In this document: piece by piece, positions 28,806-41,470 of the stretch
Numbering within the stretch: the first letter of the stretch is position 1
How the letters are laid out: every line of letters begins with the position of its first letter
Assembly: GCF_030463535.1 (NCBI RefSeq)
Contig: NC_132881.1
Location: 8,332,026-8,396,025, forward strand
DNA length: 64,000 bases
Reading direction: 5' to 3'
DNA from: Salminus brasiliensis
Taxonomy: Eukaryota; Chordata; Actinopteri; Characiformes; Bryconidae
Made by a program: the position numbers and the translations under genes
The notes under the pieces: model-generated
What the model was told of the DNA's origin: nothing
The model's input: the letters and a program-made list of their open reading frames with translations, nothing else
Database searches by the model: none

Positions 28806-29759
28806 TACTCTGCTATTTATATTAATATTCTATATATGTTTATATTTATATTAAATGTACTTAAGTATCATCATTACAATTCCTCAGTCACAGTCTTGTG
28901 TAAACGCTTGTTCTTCAGAAGTTCTTCAACATTGTCTTCCAAACATGCACGCTGGTTGCTTGGTCAGTGGTCAGAGGTTTCTATGGCTGACACAGGTGTT
29001 CATTTGCACATTCACGGCTTGAATAATCTCCATAGAAAAGCATTGCCGGTAGAATGGGAGCAGCTGGACATGAGCCTAAGTCATCATGCACAAACCCAAG
29101 CGTTGGCTAGAAGGCCGTGAAGCTCCCTGGCATGAGCCAAACTGTGTTCTTGTATCCTATTGGTCTGTCATGTGCGCAGTAGACCAATCAGTGTTCAGTG
29201 TGTGCGGGATTTACACTCGACCGATCTCATTCATTGTTCATTAGTTCGGTTCAGTTGTGCAGTAAGTCCGTGGCAGAACTGTGATGAAACACTGAGACTG
29301 TAACTCACACACTACCCCAGCATATAGGCTCTAAACCATGGCAGTGTTGCAACAGTCACGTTTTTGTTGCCCATGGTGGTTAAATGACTGTAAAAGACTT
29401 TTTAAAGCTTTACAGGTGCCTTTCTTTCATTAGCTTGGCTATCAGCTAACTGTATTTGAACTAATCTGTGTTTTTCCGCTGCTGTTCTTTGTAAAGACGC
29501 CATACCATGTAGACTTGCTTAAAGCTGTGAGAAGAAAATTTGCAGATCACATTAATATATTTATTTTAATGGGTCGTATTTTAATGCCACATTTTCTGAC
29601 AAGACAAGACAACCATTGTCAAATATGCCACGCCCAGCAAAACACACCGCCCCCAGCTTAGTTCACACATTACATACAGCGTATTAAATAAGATGATCTC
29701 CACTCCAATTCCAAAAGTATTAGACGAAGCACCATCCATCATTCCAGAGAACACAGTTC

Positions 29760-30460
29760 CACAGCTACTGTTCCACAGTTACATTTAAGGCCTTTAGCAG
29801 ACGCTCTTATCTAGTTTACTCAAAAAATAAATACCCTTAGCTAGTTTGTACAGAAGACTAGAATCCGAAGATACCTCTTAACCCTACATACTACTAAACA
29901 CAAAAGTCAACATGGAGACCATAATACTCGACACTACACTTCGCCCAAGTTCTCTCAGAGGAGGAGGGTCTTCAGTCTGCGTTTGAAGACAGCGAGTGAC
30001 TCTGCTGTTAGGACACCCAGGGCAAGTTCATTCCATCACTTTGGTGCCAGGACAGAAAAAAGTCTGGACGCTTGTCTTCCGTGGATCTTACATTTACATT
30101 TACAGCATTTAGCAGACGCTCTTATCCAGAGCGACTTACAAGGTTACTCACATTACAGAGGTGGGTCAGTGTAGTGTTAGGAGTCTTGCCCAAGGACTCT
30201 TATTGGTGTAGCGCAGCATAGTCACCCAGACCAGGAATCGAACCCCAGCCTCCCACATGGTGCGGTAGCTCACTGGCAGGTAGTGCTGTTATCTGTTGCG
30301 CCACACCAACCACAGATCTTAAGGGATGGCGATCAGGCCGAGCCGTACTCTTGGTAATGAACAGCTTTTGACCATTGCCATCAAGTATGGAGGGCCTGGT
30401 CCATTCTTGACATTGTAGGCCAGCGTCAGGGGTTTGAATCTGATGTGGGCAGTATATTGT
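29760..30460 (-). mobile_element. L2-type LINE 3' portion, interrupted by a SINE
   Basis: In reverse it carries the protein-end signature seen at 39300-39440 (lysine/arginine-rich ...FKRRLKTLLL...) and the 3' tail 'tagcagacgctcttatct' near 29793. The LINE text stops at 30090 and resumes at 30315 with the 7-bp duplication gatctta on both sides. Heavily mutated. Confidence 0.65.
30091..30314 (-). mobile_element. tRNA-derived SINE inserted in the LINE
   Basis: It begins catttacatttacagcattt with the L2-type tail (read in reverse) and contains a reversed box B (aatcgaacccc near 30236). It is flanked by gatctta at 30084-30090 and 30315-30321. A second copy is at 55845-56050. The shared tail suggests mobilisation by an L2-type LINE. 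Confidence 0.75.
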
Positions 30461-30689
30461 GGATATGGTCAGTGCTTAGAGAACACTGATTAATTAGTCC
30501 TAATTAATTCGAGTATTTAGAAAAATGTTTATCCTGTTGGTGCATTTTGTCTACATGACAAAATACTGCGTTAAATATCATATTTCCTAAAAAAATGTCT
30601 TTAAATATTGTAATATAAGATTTTTCCACATCAACCAGCTGGAATATTACCATATATGGTGTAACCCAGCACTGGGTTGTTGAAGGTGC

Positions 30690-30945
30690 AGGTGCATGTA
30701 TTTGTCACTGTACAGCGAAATGTGTCCTCCACATTTAACCCATCTGTGGTAGTGAACACACACACTAGTGAACTAGGGGCAGTGAGTACACACACCCCCA
30801 GAGCGGTGGGCAGCCAACTCCAGCACCCGGGGAGCAGAGAGGGTAAAGGGCCTTGCTCAAGGGCCCAACAGTGGCAGCTTGCTGAGCCCGGGAATCGAAC
30901 CCACAACCCTGTTATCAATAGCCCGGCGCTCTAACCGCTAAGTAA
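30690..30945 (-). mobile_element. tRNA-derived SINE
   Basis: Reverse copy of the SINE at 25860-26060: gggaatcgaacccacaacc (reversed box B, near 30890), gcaacaagctg-type body and a degenerate CA tract near 30755-30800. Apparent open frames on both strands are part of this repeat. Confidence 0.75.
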
Positions 30946-31323
30946 GTGGGATTTTTACCAACTTAGTATGGAGGCTGTTGCTGCAGGAAAGAAGGGAACA
31001 ACCCCTCTATGAAAACTTCTGGATATGTAGGTTTCAGACATGAGGTTCTGCTTTAGTCTAGATCTTAGAGTGCCAGCAGAAAGGCAACAATAGGACAACT
31101 CTATTGAAGTCTTGCTTCAATAAGACGCTCTGTGTTCTGTGAGGTCATGGGAAATCCTGTGACAGTTGTTCAGCTCTGTTACACTGTCGTGTCAGAGGTG
31201 ATTCACATATGTTGCTGAACCTGCAGGTCAAGTTCTTTTGTCATGTGTCTGACTCTGTGGAACATTTCAATCACAGAGGTGGAGTGAGAAGAGCATGTAC
31301 AAGACAAAGGCAGGAAAGCAGAG

Positions 31324-34300
31324 ATGTTGTACCTGTTGGGGGTAAGTGGAAAAGGTCTTTTTGTTATGTATAGTTAACGTATATACAGAAATACAAGTGA
31401 CTGTAGTAGTCAGAAGTAGAGACATTGATCCTAAAATGTTATATTAAGGAGGAACGTGAGCGGTGAGAAGAACCTTCACGGGTTAAAAACAAAACAGGTT
31501 GTCAGAAACTTGCGTTTTGGCTTCCTTAGGGAGATGCCAGACACCACTTTCAAGCCTTAAAGAAGCTTTTAATAGAACCATTTTTTGCAAACGAGATATG
31601 GGAGAGCGTTAATAATTCCAAAATAAATTTTTATGGGATTTTCATTGAAACTGAAATCCAAGCTAATAACCAATAAGGATCATTTACGATATATGAAAAG
31701 CAGCATTTATTTATTTTTTGCTCCTGGGCTCCCCCTACAGTTGTGGAGCATAATTCACTTTTACACCTGAGAGGTAAATACAAATTGTGCTTTGTGCTCT
31801 GACTCCTGGATAGTTGTACATGTACAAATGTTGAAGGGGATGTAAAAGAAGCATGTGGACTGGATGGAGTAGTAGTATTATAGGATTTTACACAGTTCTC
31901 ATGAGAGGTCTTGTCCAGCTTCATTAAAGCTCCAGCCTGGGGTTACAATGATGATTCTGAAGCTGCTGTTTTATTTTCTAGAACTAAAAATGCTACTAAT
32001 GTTGCTTAAAAACTAGAATAATTAGAAATTAGAATAATTTATTTTTTAAACTACTTCCACTAACTATGTTATCTTCTTTTTTGGAACCCCAAAACTCAAT
32101 ATTTTGTTATTCAAAAGAGGAAATAGAGAAACACCCCAAAGTACAAAATTCCTCATCACTTATTTCCTCTTCTCTTCTTTTATCTTGACTCATTTGTTAA
32201 TCTGTTAAATCAGTTCTAAAATAAATTTGTTCCTCTAAATCTGATCTGTGATCTGTGTATTTAAATTGTACAATAAACCTTTTAAGCATATCATCACCGT
32301 CATCTCCAAAACAAAAAAAATCATCACATTATCAAATGTAAAGAACAACCGTCAGATTAATATTTTTGTAAAAACTAACAAACAGAGGTGATATGATTGT
32401 GGGATGGTTGTGGAGAGACTGTTTTTTTCTTTGAAATGGAAATGTGAGGACTAAAGCCGGAGCAAAAAGTCCCCTGAACGAGGTGTAAACGATCCCTTGG
32501 GCATTCAACCATTACCATTTCTAGTTATGGGTCGCAGTGGGTCTGGAGCCTACCCAGAATAATTGGGTGTAATGCAGGAATACCATTTATTTGGAAACAA
32601 CAGCTGCCAGATTATGTGTTTTTCCTTTTTTCCCACCTTGCAGATCATATTTGGCCTTATTTGCATCATTATGTGTATGACCAATGGCCTTAGGCAGGTA
32701 AGCAGAACATTTTCATCTATTAATTTCTTGTAATTTGTACTTTCGTTCATTGTGATGATTAAACAGCCTATCGTGGGGCAGCATTGCAGTGCATTAAATA
32801 ATGTAGACATGGGCCAGCAGCTTCAGGTTCTGTTCACATAAAAAAGAAACATCCAGTGAGGTCAACGGAGAATGGCCAGATTGACTCAGATAACCACTCT
32901 GTACAGATGAGGTGAGCAGAAAAATATCTCGGAATGGGCCACATGGCCAGGGCTGCAACAGGGGTGGCATTGTGGCCCTGCAGGTCGTGCATGTGTTGTA
33001 CATGTGTAGGTGCCTTGTGGGGTTGTGGGTTCCCGGTCAATCCCCAGTCCGGTTACTGTCTGTGAGGACTTGGGGTGTGTATTCTCCCCATGTCCATGTG
33101 GGTTTCCTCAAAAAAATACACACGGTGAACTGGCTATGCTAAAGTGTGCCTGGTTGTGAATGATTATGTGTGGTACTCTGCAGTGGATGCGAGTCCACTG
33201 TTTTCTTTACACACTTTGGACCGGTTAATACCAATTAATCACTGCTTGAATGCTACAGCCTATTTGAGTTTTGTTGCTGCCGGGATGAGATCCTCAGACC
33301 CATTGTGAGACCATATGATGGTGCAGTGGGCCCTGGGTTCCTTCTGATGCATGTGGCTAAAGTGTGTCAGCAGTTCCTGCATGAAGATGGCATTGATGCT
33401 ATGGACTGGCCTGTTTGTTCCCTAGACCTGAATCTAATCCATCCACTGTCCAGGAGTTGACTAATGCTTTAATACAGGGAGGAGATCCCTCAAAAGAACA
33501 TCCGTCGCCTCATTCTGATCAGAAGTATGCCCAGGCGTTGCAGGGAGCCCACACACACACTACTCAGCCGCATTTTAACTTGTCTTGAGGAATTTCCACT
33601 GAAGTTGGAAGTGCTGTGACTCTCAAGTGACACAACAGACTGAGAAATTCAAGTTTCAGCAATCACAACGACAATCACATTTTTTGCATGCCTTTTTTCA
33701 TTGACCTACATCGACAGCCACAAAGGTGCCACCTGTCACGATCACTGCCATTTTATTACGTAAACCACACCGGCACTTTATTTAGATTAACTAGTGCACA
33801 ATCAGTATAGCATTCTCAGAAAATATACTTACATCCGGACACTCCTGTTACATGGCAGCAGTCAGGGGTACGGCCAATGCCCCATATGCAGAACAGCAGA
33901 GGAAGGTAACCTCACAGTACTGGGAGTGGCTTGTTGTTGAATTTGACTTGTAGAGATGTTTGTATTTACACTTGTATATAATATTTGCCTAAATGCACCT
34001 CATATCACCTCTTGAAGTGATGTGAATTTATTTTAAAGGCATCTTGAGTGCCTTTACCTCTGCATTTTTATATGAGACAATCTCTATTTTGAGATTTACA
34101 CCAAAGACCAGGGGTCATATTTAGAAGATTTGGGTATAGTGTTAAGCTAAATGTGTTCAGTGTGGAATCTTCAATTCTACATACCTGTACATAATGTAAA
34201 CACACACCTTTAAAAGAAAAAAATAAACGATGGGAATTCAGAGGGCAGAGTTACATAAATAATTCCATTATCCAAATGTTTGCTAGCAATGCTACAGGAA

Positions 34301-37300
34301 TGCTACACAGGAATCTGGGGGACTGTAAGGTCAGGTTTATCAGGTTTATATCATGTAATATTCTGGTTGTTTTTGATCAATCACTGCACTTAAAGAGTGC
34401 TAAAATGGACCAACTATTATTAAAACACATTTAATAAGGATTACAACTGCATCACTATGACACATCAAGTGTTTTAGAATTGTACTACACATAAACATTG
34501 AATATATTGACATTAAAGTCCCAATATACTACTACAAAAAATGAGAATATTGTAAAAAAAAAAAAGTGTATATGTAGTCATACTTTCAAAAAGTTAAACT
34601 GTTATATATTTTATATCCAATACATTTAGGGACATATTTAAAGATTCTTTTGTTTTTATGTAGATACTGTTTCATTTATTAAATGGTTAGTTAAACAATT
34701 AGTTTGGATTTCTGATTTTCATGCCAATGAAAGCCATGAATCTAAAACATGTAACTTTTTAAGTTTAACTTAAGTTGAGATTATGATAGCAAATAAACTT
34801 TTCTACAATACTAAATGTTGTTTTTAGATGCACTAGTATAAACATAAACATAAATGCACTAAAATGTCAGTACTTCCATATTGTTAATATGTCAGAAGAA
34901 TAGGATGGGAACTGTAAATATGACTTTTATAAAGGAAAGTTTGGAAAATGAGTAAGCATAAATGCTTACACACATCAGGTCACAGTGTATTGTTAATTTG
35001 CATGTATTGTAATATTTGCTGCTATCTGATATTTTCTCAACATTTGCACAGTACATTTTGTACACCTCAGGGTTTCAGACAGCTTATATAAAAGAGAAAC
35101 AGAATGGATTTCCATTGATGTGTGATATTAAAGCATAACAGCTCATCTTTCCAGTCCTAGCTTGCCTAATCCTAAGCACAACGTTTCCACACCCTGTAAT
35201 TTAAAGTGAAAGAATCAGACTATAATGAGTGAAATGGTATTTAGATATTGGGATTCTAGACCAGTAAGAGTTTTGTAACTCAGGCAGAAATAAATGGGTG
35301 CTTCAGTATGTTTTTTTAAACAATGCTATAGAAGAACCACGTTTGGTTCCAAAAGCAACTATGTTTGTAATGTGATGTGTAAGTGTAAAAAAACGGTAAA
35401 TTGGTAAAGGTCCTTACCATTGAATTGGAACATTTCTACAATTCTCTTCAACAGAGAACACAAAGAGGTGCTAAAGGTAGCCGATGCAACTTGGACAAAA
35501 AGAAGGTAAAGGGATTTTCTAATCATTACCTAATCTGCTTTCTTCTTGTTTGTCTGTAATGATTAGTATGATGCAGAAATCACATTATAGCTTGCTTTGC
35601 TTGCAAAGTTATTCCATACACTCCCTCTCCCTTTTTCTTAAGGAACCAAACCTCTATATTCAATACTTAATAATTAAACTGAATATTCTTTTGTGGAATG
35701 CAATTAGAAGAAGCACTTTTGGTTTCCTAAAAATATTTCAGTGGATGCTTCTTTAGAGAGCCATTTTTGTATGAGATGTGTGAGCATGAAGAACCTTTCT
35801 GAAATTAAAAAAAACTTCATAATGTAAAGGTTAATTAAAGTTCCTGAGCACATCTAATGCCTCCTTTATGACTTGCAGTTGAACATTTACATTCCTATAG
35901 TCATTTTACTAGAAGTTAACCATAGTACTCTTAGCACCATTGTAACTGCTCATCAAGTTGCTTTAGTTTGATGTAAATTAATGTGAAATAGTCTTATTTA
36001 TGTTACATTTTCATCTTTTATGATGATTGTGTTGGCGGTTTGATCCTAGATTGCCCCAGAGTTTGAGAATACCTGTAATAACATACTCTGTTTTTTGCCC
36101 AAGCTTTATTGCCAAGATTTATATCACTACTAAATAGTCATTAAAGCCATGAGCCTAAGCTCCACTATCCATCATTAACAACTGACTTGAAATAGCCTTA
36201 ATAGCTAACTACTACTGAAGTATGTAAATGCTTGAAGATGTAGCCTTAGTAACTACTGAATGTACTCAATATGCAAAGAAGTATACCTACTTAAATATGA
36301 TCTAACTACTTAATATGCTACACTGCCTATGTTAGATACAAACACTTACTAGAGGCTGAAATGAAACAATACGTTTGTACTTATTACATTTAATTAAAGC
36401 CTAGCTTTAATTGTGTGTACTAAAAAATTGTACTAATTTAAAAATGTTCTATTTTAGATACCTAGTTAAACATACTACTACACATGTATTTAAATCTACA
36501 TGTTTAATATAATCTATATGTTCTAATATGACCCTAAAGTGAAATTTATAACACATGAAAAAGTGCTTTAACTTTATGACTGTTATATATTGATATATAT
36601 ATATTATACTAGACGTACAAATATACTCCTGTCATACCAAAATGGTGCATATCTAGGGATACGCTGTGGTGCATAATAAATGTGTTTGAATATTCTGCAC
36701 TACACTTTTTAGTATGTTACAAATACAAATACTTACATAATTTCATGCACGTGTTTACAATTAAGTGCATTTTCACTAGAGGGATGTAAATGTCATTAAG
36801 CCTAACCTTAAGAACACATTTCAATGGATGTTTCTTTAGATAAACATTTATTTGTATCAGAAATGCGTGTGAAGATCCTCCACATAATATAAATGTTATA
36901 GAAAAAGATATATATTACGTTATTTAACCCATAAATGAACAAATTACCATTTTAGATTTCCATACTTACATTACCTTGAACTTAGGACATGGTCGTCCAG
37001 CAATCCCTTGCCATACTGTGTGTTTTTTTTGGGGGGGTTGGGGGGGGGTCCTATAGCAAGTATATAGCACATATTTAATCTTGTATTAAATGTTAAGAAT
37101 TCCTTTGAAGAATCTCCATTTCCAGTCATTACCAGTGAAATCACTAATAAAACAGAGGGGCTGAAGTTAATAGACTTTCTTCTCTCACAGAAGGACTTTA
37201 GTGAACAGGAACTTCACTTCATTACCAGAATCCTGTCCATTGGGTTGGTGGATGCTGACCCCGACACTCTACACCACCTCAAAGAGTACAGAGATCTCCA

Positions 37301-37316
37301 TGGAGGTTCAACCTGA
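31324..37316 (+). CDS. Candidate four-exon gene for an 82-residue protein with hydrophobic N-terminus (no family recognised)
   Basis: Four exons join with no frame break, all at phase 0: 31324-31341, 32644-32697, 35455-35505, 37191-37316. Donors are gtaagt, gtaagc and gtaaag; acceptors have good pyrimidine tracts (cccaccttgcag, ctcttcaacag, cttctctcacag). The product starts MLYLLGIIFGLICIIMCMTN, a signal peptide or single membrane anchor (about residues 2-20). A short basic stretch follows (RTQRGAKGSRC), then four lysines across the exon 3/4 junction (residues 39-42). The rest is a charged, probably helical tail (DFSEQELHFITRILSIGLVD ... EYRDLHGGST). An in-frame TGA lies about 40 nt upstream of the ATG. 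A secreted prohormone cut at the lysine cluster or a small membrane protein are both possible. AATAAA motifs follow at 38283 and 38481. I do not recognise a family; the gene model is an inference. Confidence 0.6.
32820..33690 (+). mobile_element. Patchwork of Tc1-like and SINE-like remnants
   Basis: Pieces of a Tc1 family (gaggtcaacggagaatggcc near 32856; ttaataccaattaatcact near 33223) are separated by a SINE-like piece (33000-33195). From 33330 to 33640 comes another transposase-type remnant (cagttcctgcatgaagatgg, then ctagacctgaatctaatcc, then aacatccgtcgcctcatt). All are decayed. They lie in intron 2 of the candidate small gene. Confidence 0.5.
33700..35440. other. AT-rich intronic stretch
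   Basis: Intron of the candidate small gene. Apart from short tracts and a 'gaagaaccacgtttggttcc' type motif near 35330 related to the fold-back element at 48.1 kb, I see no gene or named repeat. Confidence 0.4.
35690..36900. repeat. Weak copies of a 'gaagaacc/ggttctt' dispersed repeat in AT-rich DNA
   Basis: The pieces 'cagtggatgcttctttaga' (35740) and 'caatggatgtttctttaga' (36820) are related, each followed by a 'gtgtgaagatcc/gcatgaagaacc' motif. The intervening DNA is AT-rich and unremarkable. Confidence 0.35.
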
Positions 37317-38282
37317 GAGTGACCACATTCACTGGTGTTTCCAGTGTCAGGCAGCGTCCTTAGGAACATGTACTCATTTGTACTATCTGTGTCTGGGAGG
37401 AGGAACTGTTCTTCTAGTTAGTTGTAACACTTCTTGTTAGTTGTATGGCAGCTGCTATAGAAATGAAACGGCATTGGATAAGGAATGGGAGCGACTGGTG
37501 ATTTAGTATTTAATAAGTCAACCCAAAATTGTGATGGGAGCATGTCCCTGATCACATTATCATGTCATCATCATTTACTTCAAACTTTATTCTTGTTTTC
37601 CCTTAATTTTCCTTTAAAATATAACAACCTGTATACATCACCGTGCACCAACAGGCGATTTACAGGGAAAATAATATTATCAATCAACATTCTCATGTTT
37701 TACGTTCTCCGCAACCTATCATTTAGTGAAATACTCATTCTAGACCAGGGTTTTCAGTATTTTTCAACATATCTCTAAGTACTGAAAGCTACAAATTATT
37801 GTTACAATTTACAATATGCCTCTTTATTATTACATGGACTTCAGCCCTAGTCTGTAATTTCCTAAGAGAGGAAAGAGGGGGAAAAAAAAGACATGGCAGA
37901 TCCAGACAGAACAAGAGGACAATACCCCAGGACCATGAAAATTGAATCCCACTCAAGCCATATAATTCAGTAGCATATTACATCCTCAGGCTTATAATTC
38001 AGTAAGCACAGGGAAAACAGCACATCGACTGGGCTCATCCAAAGCCACGGGAGAGAGCTGATGCCTAAAGGTTGGAGAAGAGGGCTTAGTAGCACATGGT
38101 CACCAGATCAATCCCCTGGACCAGCAGGAAATAGGAGCCGGGTTTGTTGAGGAACAATTTTGAGTGTATGCACTTACTGCTCCTATTTGTGAATGTGTGA
38201 GTGTGTGTGTGTGTGCAAGGCTAGAATCTGTTGAATTGCTGTGCAAATGCAGAGAGGTGTAAACCAAACAAGTCTGAACTCA

Positions 38283-38486
38283 AATAAACAACTAACCGAG
38301 CTCTGGGTTCATGTCATGATTATATGACTGATACTGTTACAGCTACTGTTACTTCTGCCTGGTTTTGAATAGGAAGTAAAAACCTTATGCTGTTATGAAT
38401 ATTGTGTTGGCATACACAGTAAGTGCTGGAGCACTATCTTGTGTTAAGTCGGTGACTGTGTTGATACTGCTTCTCAATACAATAAA
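38283..38486 (+). terminator. Candidate polyadenylation signals for the small gene
   Basis: AATAAA at 38283-38288 and 38481-38486 are the first canonical signals after the stop codon at 37316. The second is followed by GTG and a T-run (gtgttttttttag), a fair downstream element. Use would imply a 3' UTR of about 1-1.2 kb. Confidence 0.3.
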
Positions 38487-38543
38487 GTGTTTTTTTTTAG
38501 TATTATTTTATTATATTTATAAAAGGAAAGCCTTCTTGGAAGT

Positions 38544-38640
38544 AGAGCTGGACAATATGACACTATTTTATCGTATTATGATATATTATGTTATCATGGT
38601 ACACAATATGCTTTTATGAGTGTATCGTGGATATTGGCAG
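38544..38640 (+). mobile_element. Fragment of a MITE with 'agctgggcaatatga' ends
   Basis: The text gtagagctggacaatatga followed by acacaatatgcttt and 'tatcgtggatattg' matches the left half of the element at 55086-55392. Confidence 0.5.
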
Positions 38641-39059
38641 TGCTGAAAGAGCACCAATAAGCACATTTCATTACAAAGAGTGAATGTATTTTATGTATTT
38701 TATTCCACATCAGCATTTCTATTGGTCCATTCAACAGTGTTTAACACATGTCATACATTGATATAAAAATGGAGATACACAGTTTTTGTACAGAGGTGAC
38801 TATGTAAGTTATGCTCAGTGAAACCACGAAGCTCCAAATGGGAAGGTTTGACAGAAGTGCATTCATTCGATGAATTGCCTGAGGCACTGAGCCTTTATTG
38901 CTTATGCAGGCCCACGCAAGTACTTCCTTACTCTCGGCATGTCTGCAACAGGATATAAACGTACCAGCAACACAGTGTATTCTAATTACACACACCAGAT
39001 ACAAATCACTTGCAAATTAGACACTATGACACTGGTCACCAACCCTCCAACTTTCAGCT

Positions 39060-39620
39060 CCAACACAAATCAGGCACACCTCATTCAGCTAAACCAGAGG
39101 CGTTGGAAGGTAATCATTAGATTATAAAACAGATGAGGGTTAGAGCTCAATTTAGCAGGAAGGTAGAGCTCAGATTCAAAACCCTGACGCTGGCCTAAAA
39201 AGCCAAGAACGGACCAGCCCCTCCATACTTGATGGCAAAGCCCTTCGAGCTTCAAGTACGGCTCAGCTCGACTCGTCATCCCTCAAAATCCACGGAAGAC
39301 AAGCGTCCAGGCTTTTTTTTTCTGTCCTGCACCAAAGTGGTGGAACGAGCTTCCCCTGGGTGTCCGAACGGCAGAGTCCAACGCTCGCTGTCTTCAAACC
39401 CAGACTGAAGACCCTCCTCTTCAGAGAGTACTTGGACGAATAGCAGAGTACTATGGTCACCTTATTGTCTTGTGCTTAGTAGTGTCTCAAGCTTAGAGGT
39501 ATCTTTGAACTAATAGTCTATTCTAACTAGCTGAGGTTTTTCTTGGGTAAATAGCAAAGCACTTTTGAAAGTCTCTCTGAATAAGAGCATCTGCTAAATG
39601 CCTTAAATGTAAATGTAGAT
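39060..39620 (+). mobile_element. L2-type LINE 3' portion
   Basis: In the plus orientation it contains a remnant of the protein end (…tggtggaacgagcttcccc..., ...agactgaagaccctcctct...) and ends in gagcatctgctaaatgcct plus taaatgtaaatg. It is interrupted by small indels. The reading frame is not continuous. Confidence 0.65.
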
Positions 39621-40261
39621 CTCGATGAGCAGGGTTTGTGGCCACTGAATTATGCCAGTTAATCCAAATGTACTAACTACAAAAACTAAATAAAAGTTAG
39701 TTCATACAGAGTGCATTCATGGACCTTCATGGACCTTTGATTGTGTACTTTCAATCCCTTCTTCTAATCTTCAAGTGGTGTTTACCTGTCAAAGTGATTA
39801 GGAGAAAGCAAACATAAATGTATTGTAGTAGTAAACGGTTTAAGATCATTGATTTTATAATTAATCCTTATTTGCAAATGCTGATTTCTGGTCTAACAAT
39901 TGTATAAAGTCACCACAACATGCTAGTGGCATGTTAGTGTGTGTTACTGCAGCTACTTACTAGCCTTCTTATGAGATAAATCTATGATGCAGTATCTCTG
40001 ATCAGCTTTTTCCATTACCATTTAGAAGCTTTAGACCACAAGACCACTGTCAGTTGGATAATTCAGGTGGATTAGCCAGCCCAGCAATGGTATGTGTATG
40101 TGTATGAGATACCAGCACCACACAAGCTCACATGCTACCACCATGGCAGATCTTTCTTTTACTCTTTCCATGAAGTCTGGCCTTATGTCCAGGCATAGTT
40201 ACGATTTATAAATCACACAGTCATGCAACAAAATAACTGAATGGAGATATAATACTACTGC

Positions 40262-40292
<31 letters not shown>

Positions 40293-40325
40293 TAATGTAC
40301 TTGTGTTAAGCGCATCCATGCAGTT

Positions 40326-40745
40326 TGGACAAAAATATTGGGTCACCTGCTCATTCTTTTGAAATTAAGGGTATTTAAAAAGGAGTTGAAGTAAATGTCT
40401 CTACAGTCAAGGGAATGTTTTCTATTAGATTTTGCAGTCTTCAAAGAATTTCATTGCATTCAATGGAAAAAAGCGTAAGTGAGGTCAGGATATTGGAAGA
40501 TTACCACACCACCTCATCCCCAACTCCACAACTCAACCTAAAAGTATTGAGTGGAGCTTCATCATCGAGCTGTGGAGCTTATACCCCTCTAACCCACGCC
40601 TGGCATTAGGCATGATGCCAATTGGATCATGTTCATCTGCTCCAGAAAGTCCTTTTCTTTTAGCAATACCTATCTTCGGAGACTAGACAAGCTATGTGTG
40701 TGCATTTGCACATCTGGATCAGCAATGGGTGTTGCTATGTTTTAC
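40326..40745 (+). mobile_element. MITE, 'ggacaaaa-tattggg' family, copy 1
   Basis: It begins tttggacaaaaatattgggt, contains 'gtgaggtcaggatattgga' and the 'cacgcctggcattaggcat' motif, and ends near 40745. It is about 80% similar to 41824-42268 by eye. No coding capacity. Confidence 0.6.
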
Positions 40746-41409
40746 CAAACAGTACTTCAGCTTCTTTTTGTATTAGAATCTAGACTAAGTTTATGAGATT
40801 TTCTGTCCACGTAGACACTCAAATGGGTGTTAGGCACTGGTCAGTAAAATGCATAAGCTGATTATCATGTCAGGTTTAAGTGTCTGTTCCTGAAGTCAAC
40901 ATCACACTGAGATACGGCACCATAAATTCAAAATGTCTACTATTGTAGACATGTCTAATATTTCTCTACTCTGTACATCTTGTTCAGAATGACCGGAATT
41001 ACTGATGATTAATAAATACAGTATGTTTACCATAGTTATGGTGATGCATTAATGTTGCGCAATCATAGCAAACTGAAAGTAAACTGTAGTAAAATCAAGT
41101 CTTTTTAAGTTACAGTGTGATAATACATAATAACTAACCATTAATAACTGCTCAGGTGCTACAATATAATAGGTATACCTTAAGAAATAGCCAGCGAGTG
41201 TAGACACGACATAGGCTGACCTAATAACTGGCAACTCAGCGTAGTATAAGGCTATAAACAGATAGCAATGGTAAGCCCACGGGGACACAGAGAGAGGATA
41301 GATAAACAAGAATGGTGAATATTAACTAACTAACTAACTAACTGGTGAAGAATTAAAGTTTATGATGACATCACCAAAAACATCACTGTAGGCAAACTGG
41401 CCATAACAG

Positions 41410-41415
41410 TTTATT
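41410..41415 (-). terminator. adtrp: adtrp polyadenylation signal
   Basis: On the minus strand AATAAA lies 55 nt beyond the adtrp stop codon, the nearest canonical signal. Confidence 0.5.
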
Positions 41416-41470
41416 CTATTCTCAGCTGAAACTACTAGTTTTTATTGCTAAACTAGAGGCTATAGGGCCC

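Noticed and set aside
28644-29120. 158-codon open frame on the plus strand
   Set aside because: It begins in the diverged duplication and runs on into unrelated AT-rich DNA. Only about 30 residues resemble the other copy, with no splice or family support.
30631-30934. Open frames of 85-95 codons on both strands
   Set aside because: They coincide with a tRNA-derived SINE copy and match the other SINE copies in this window.
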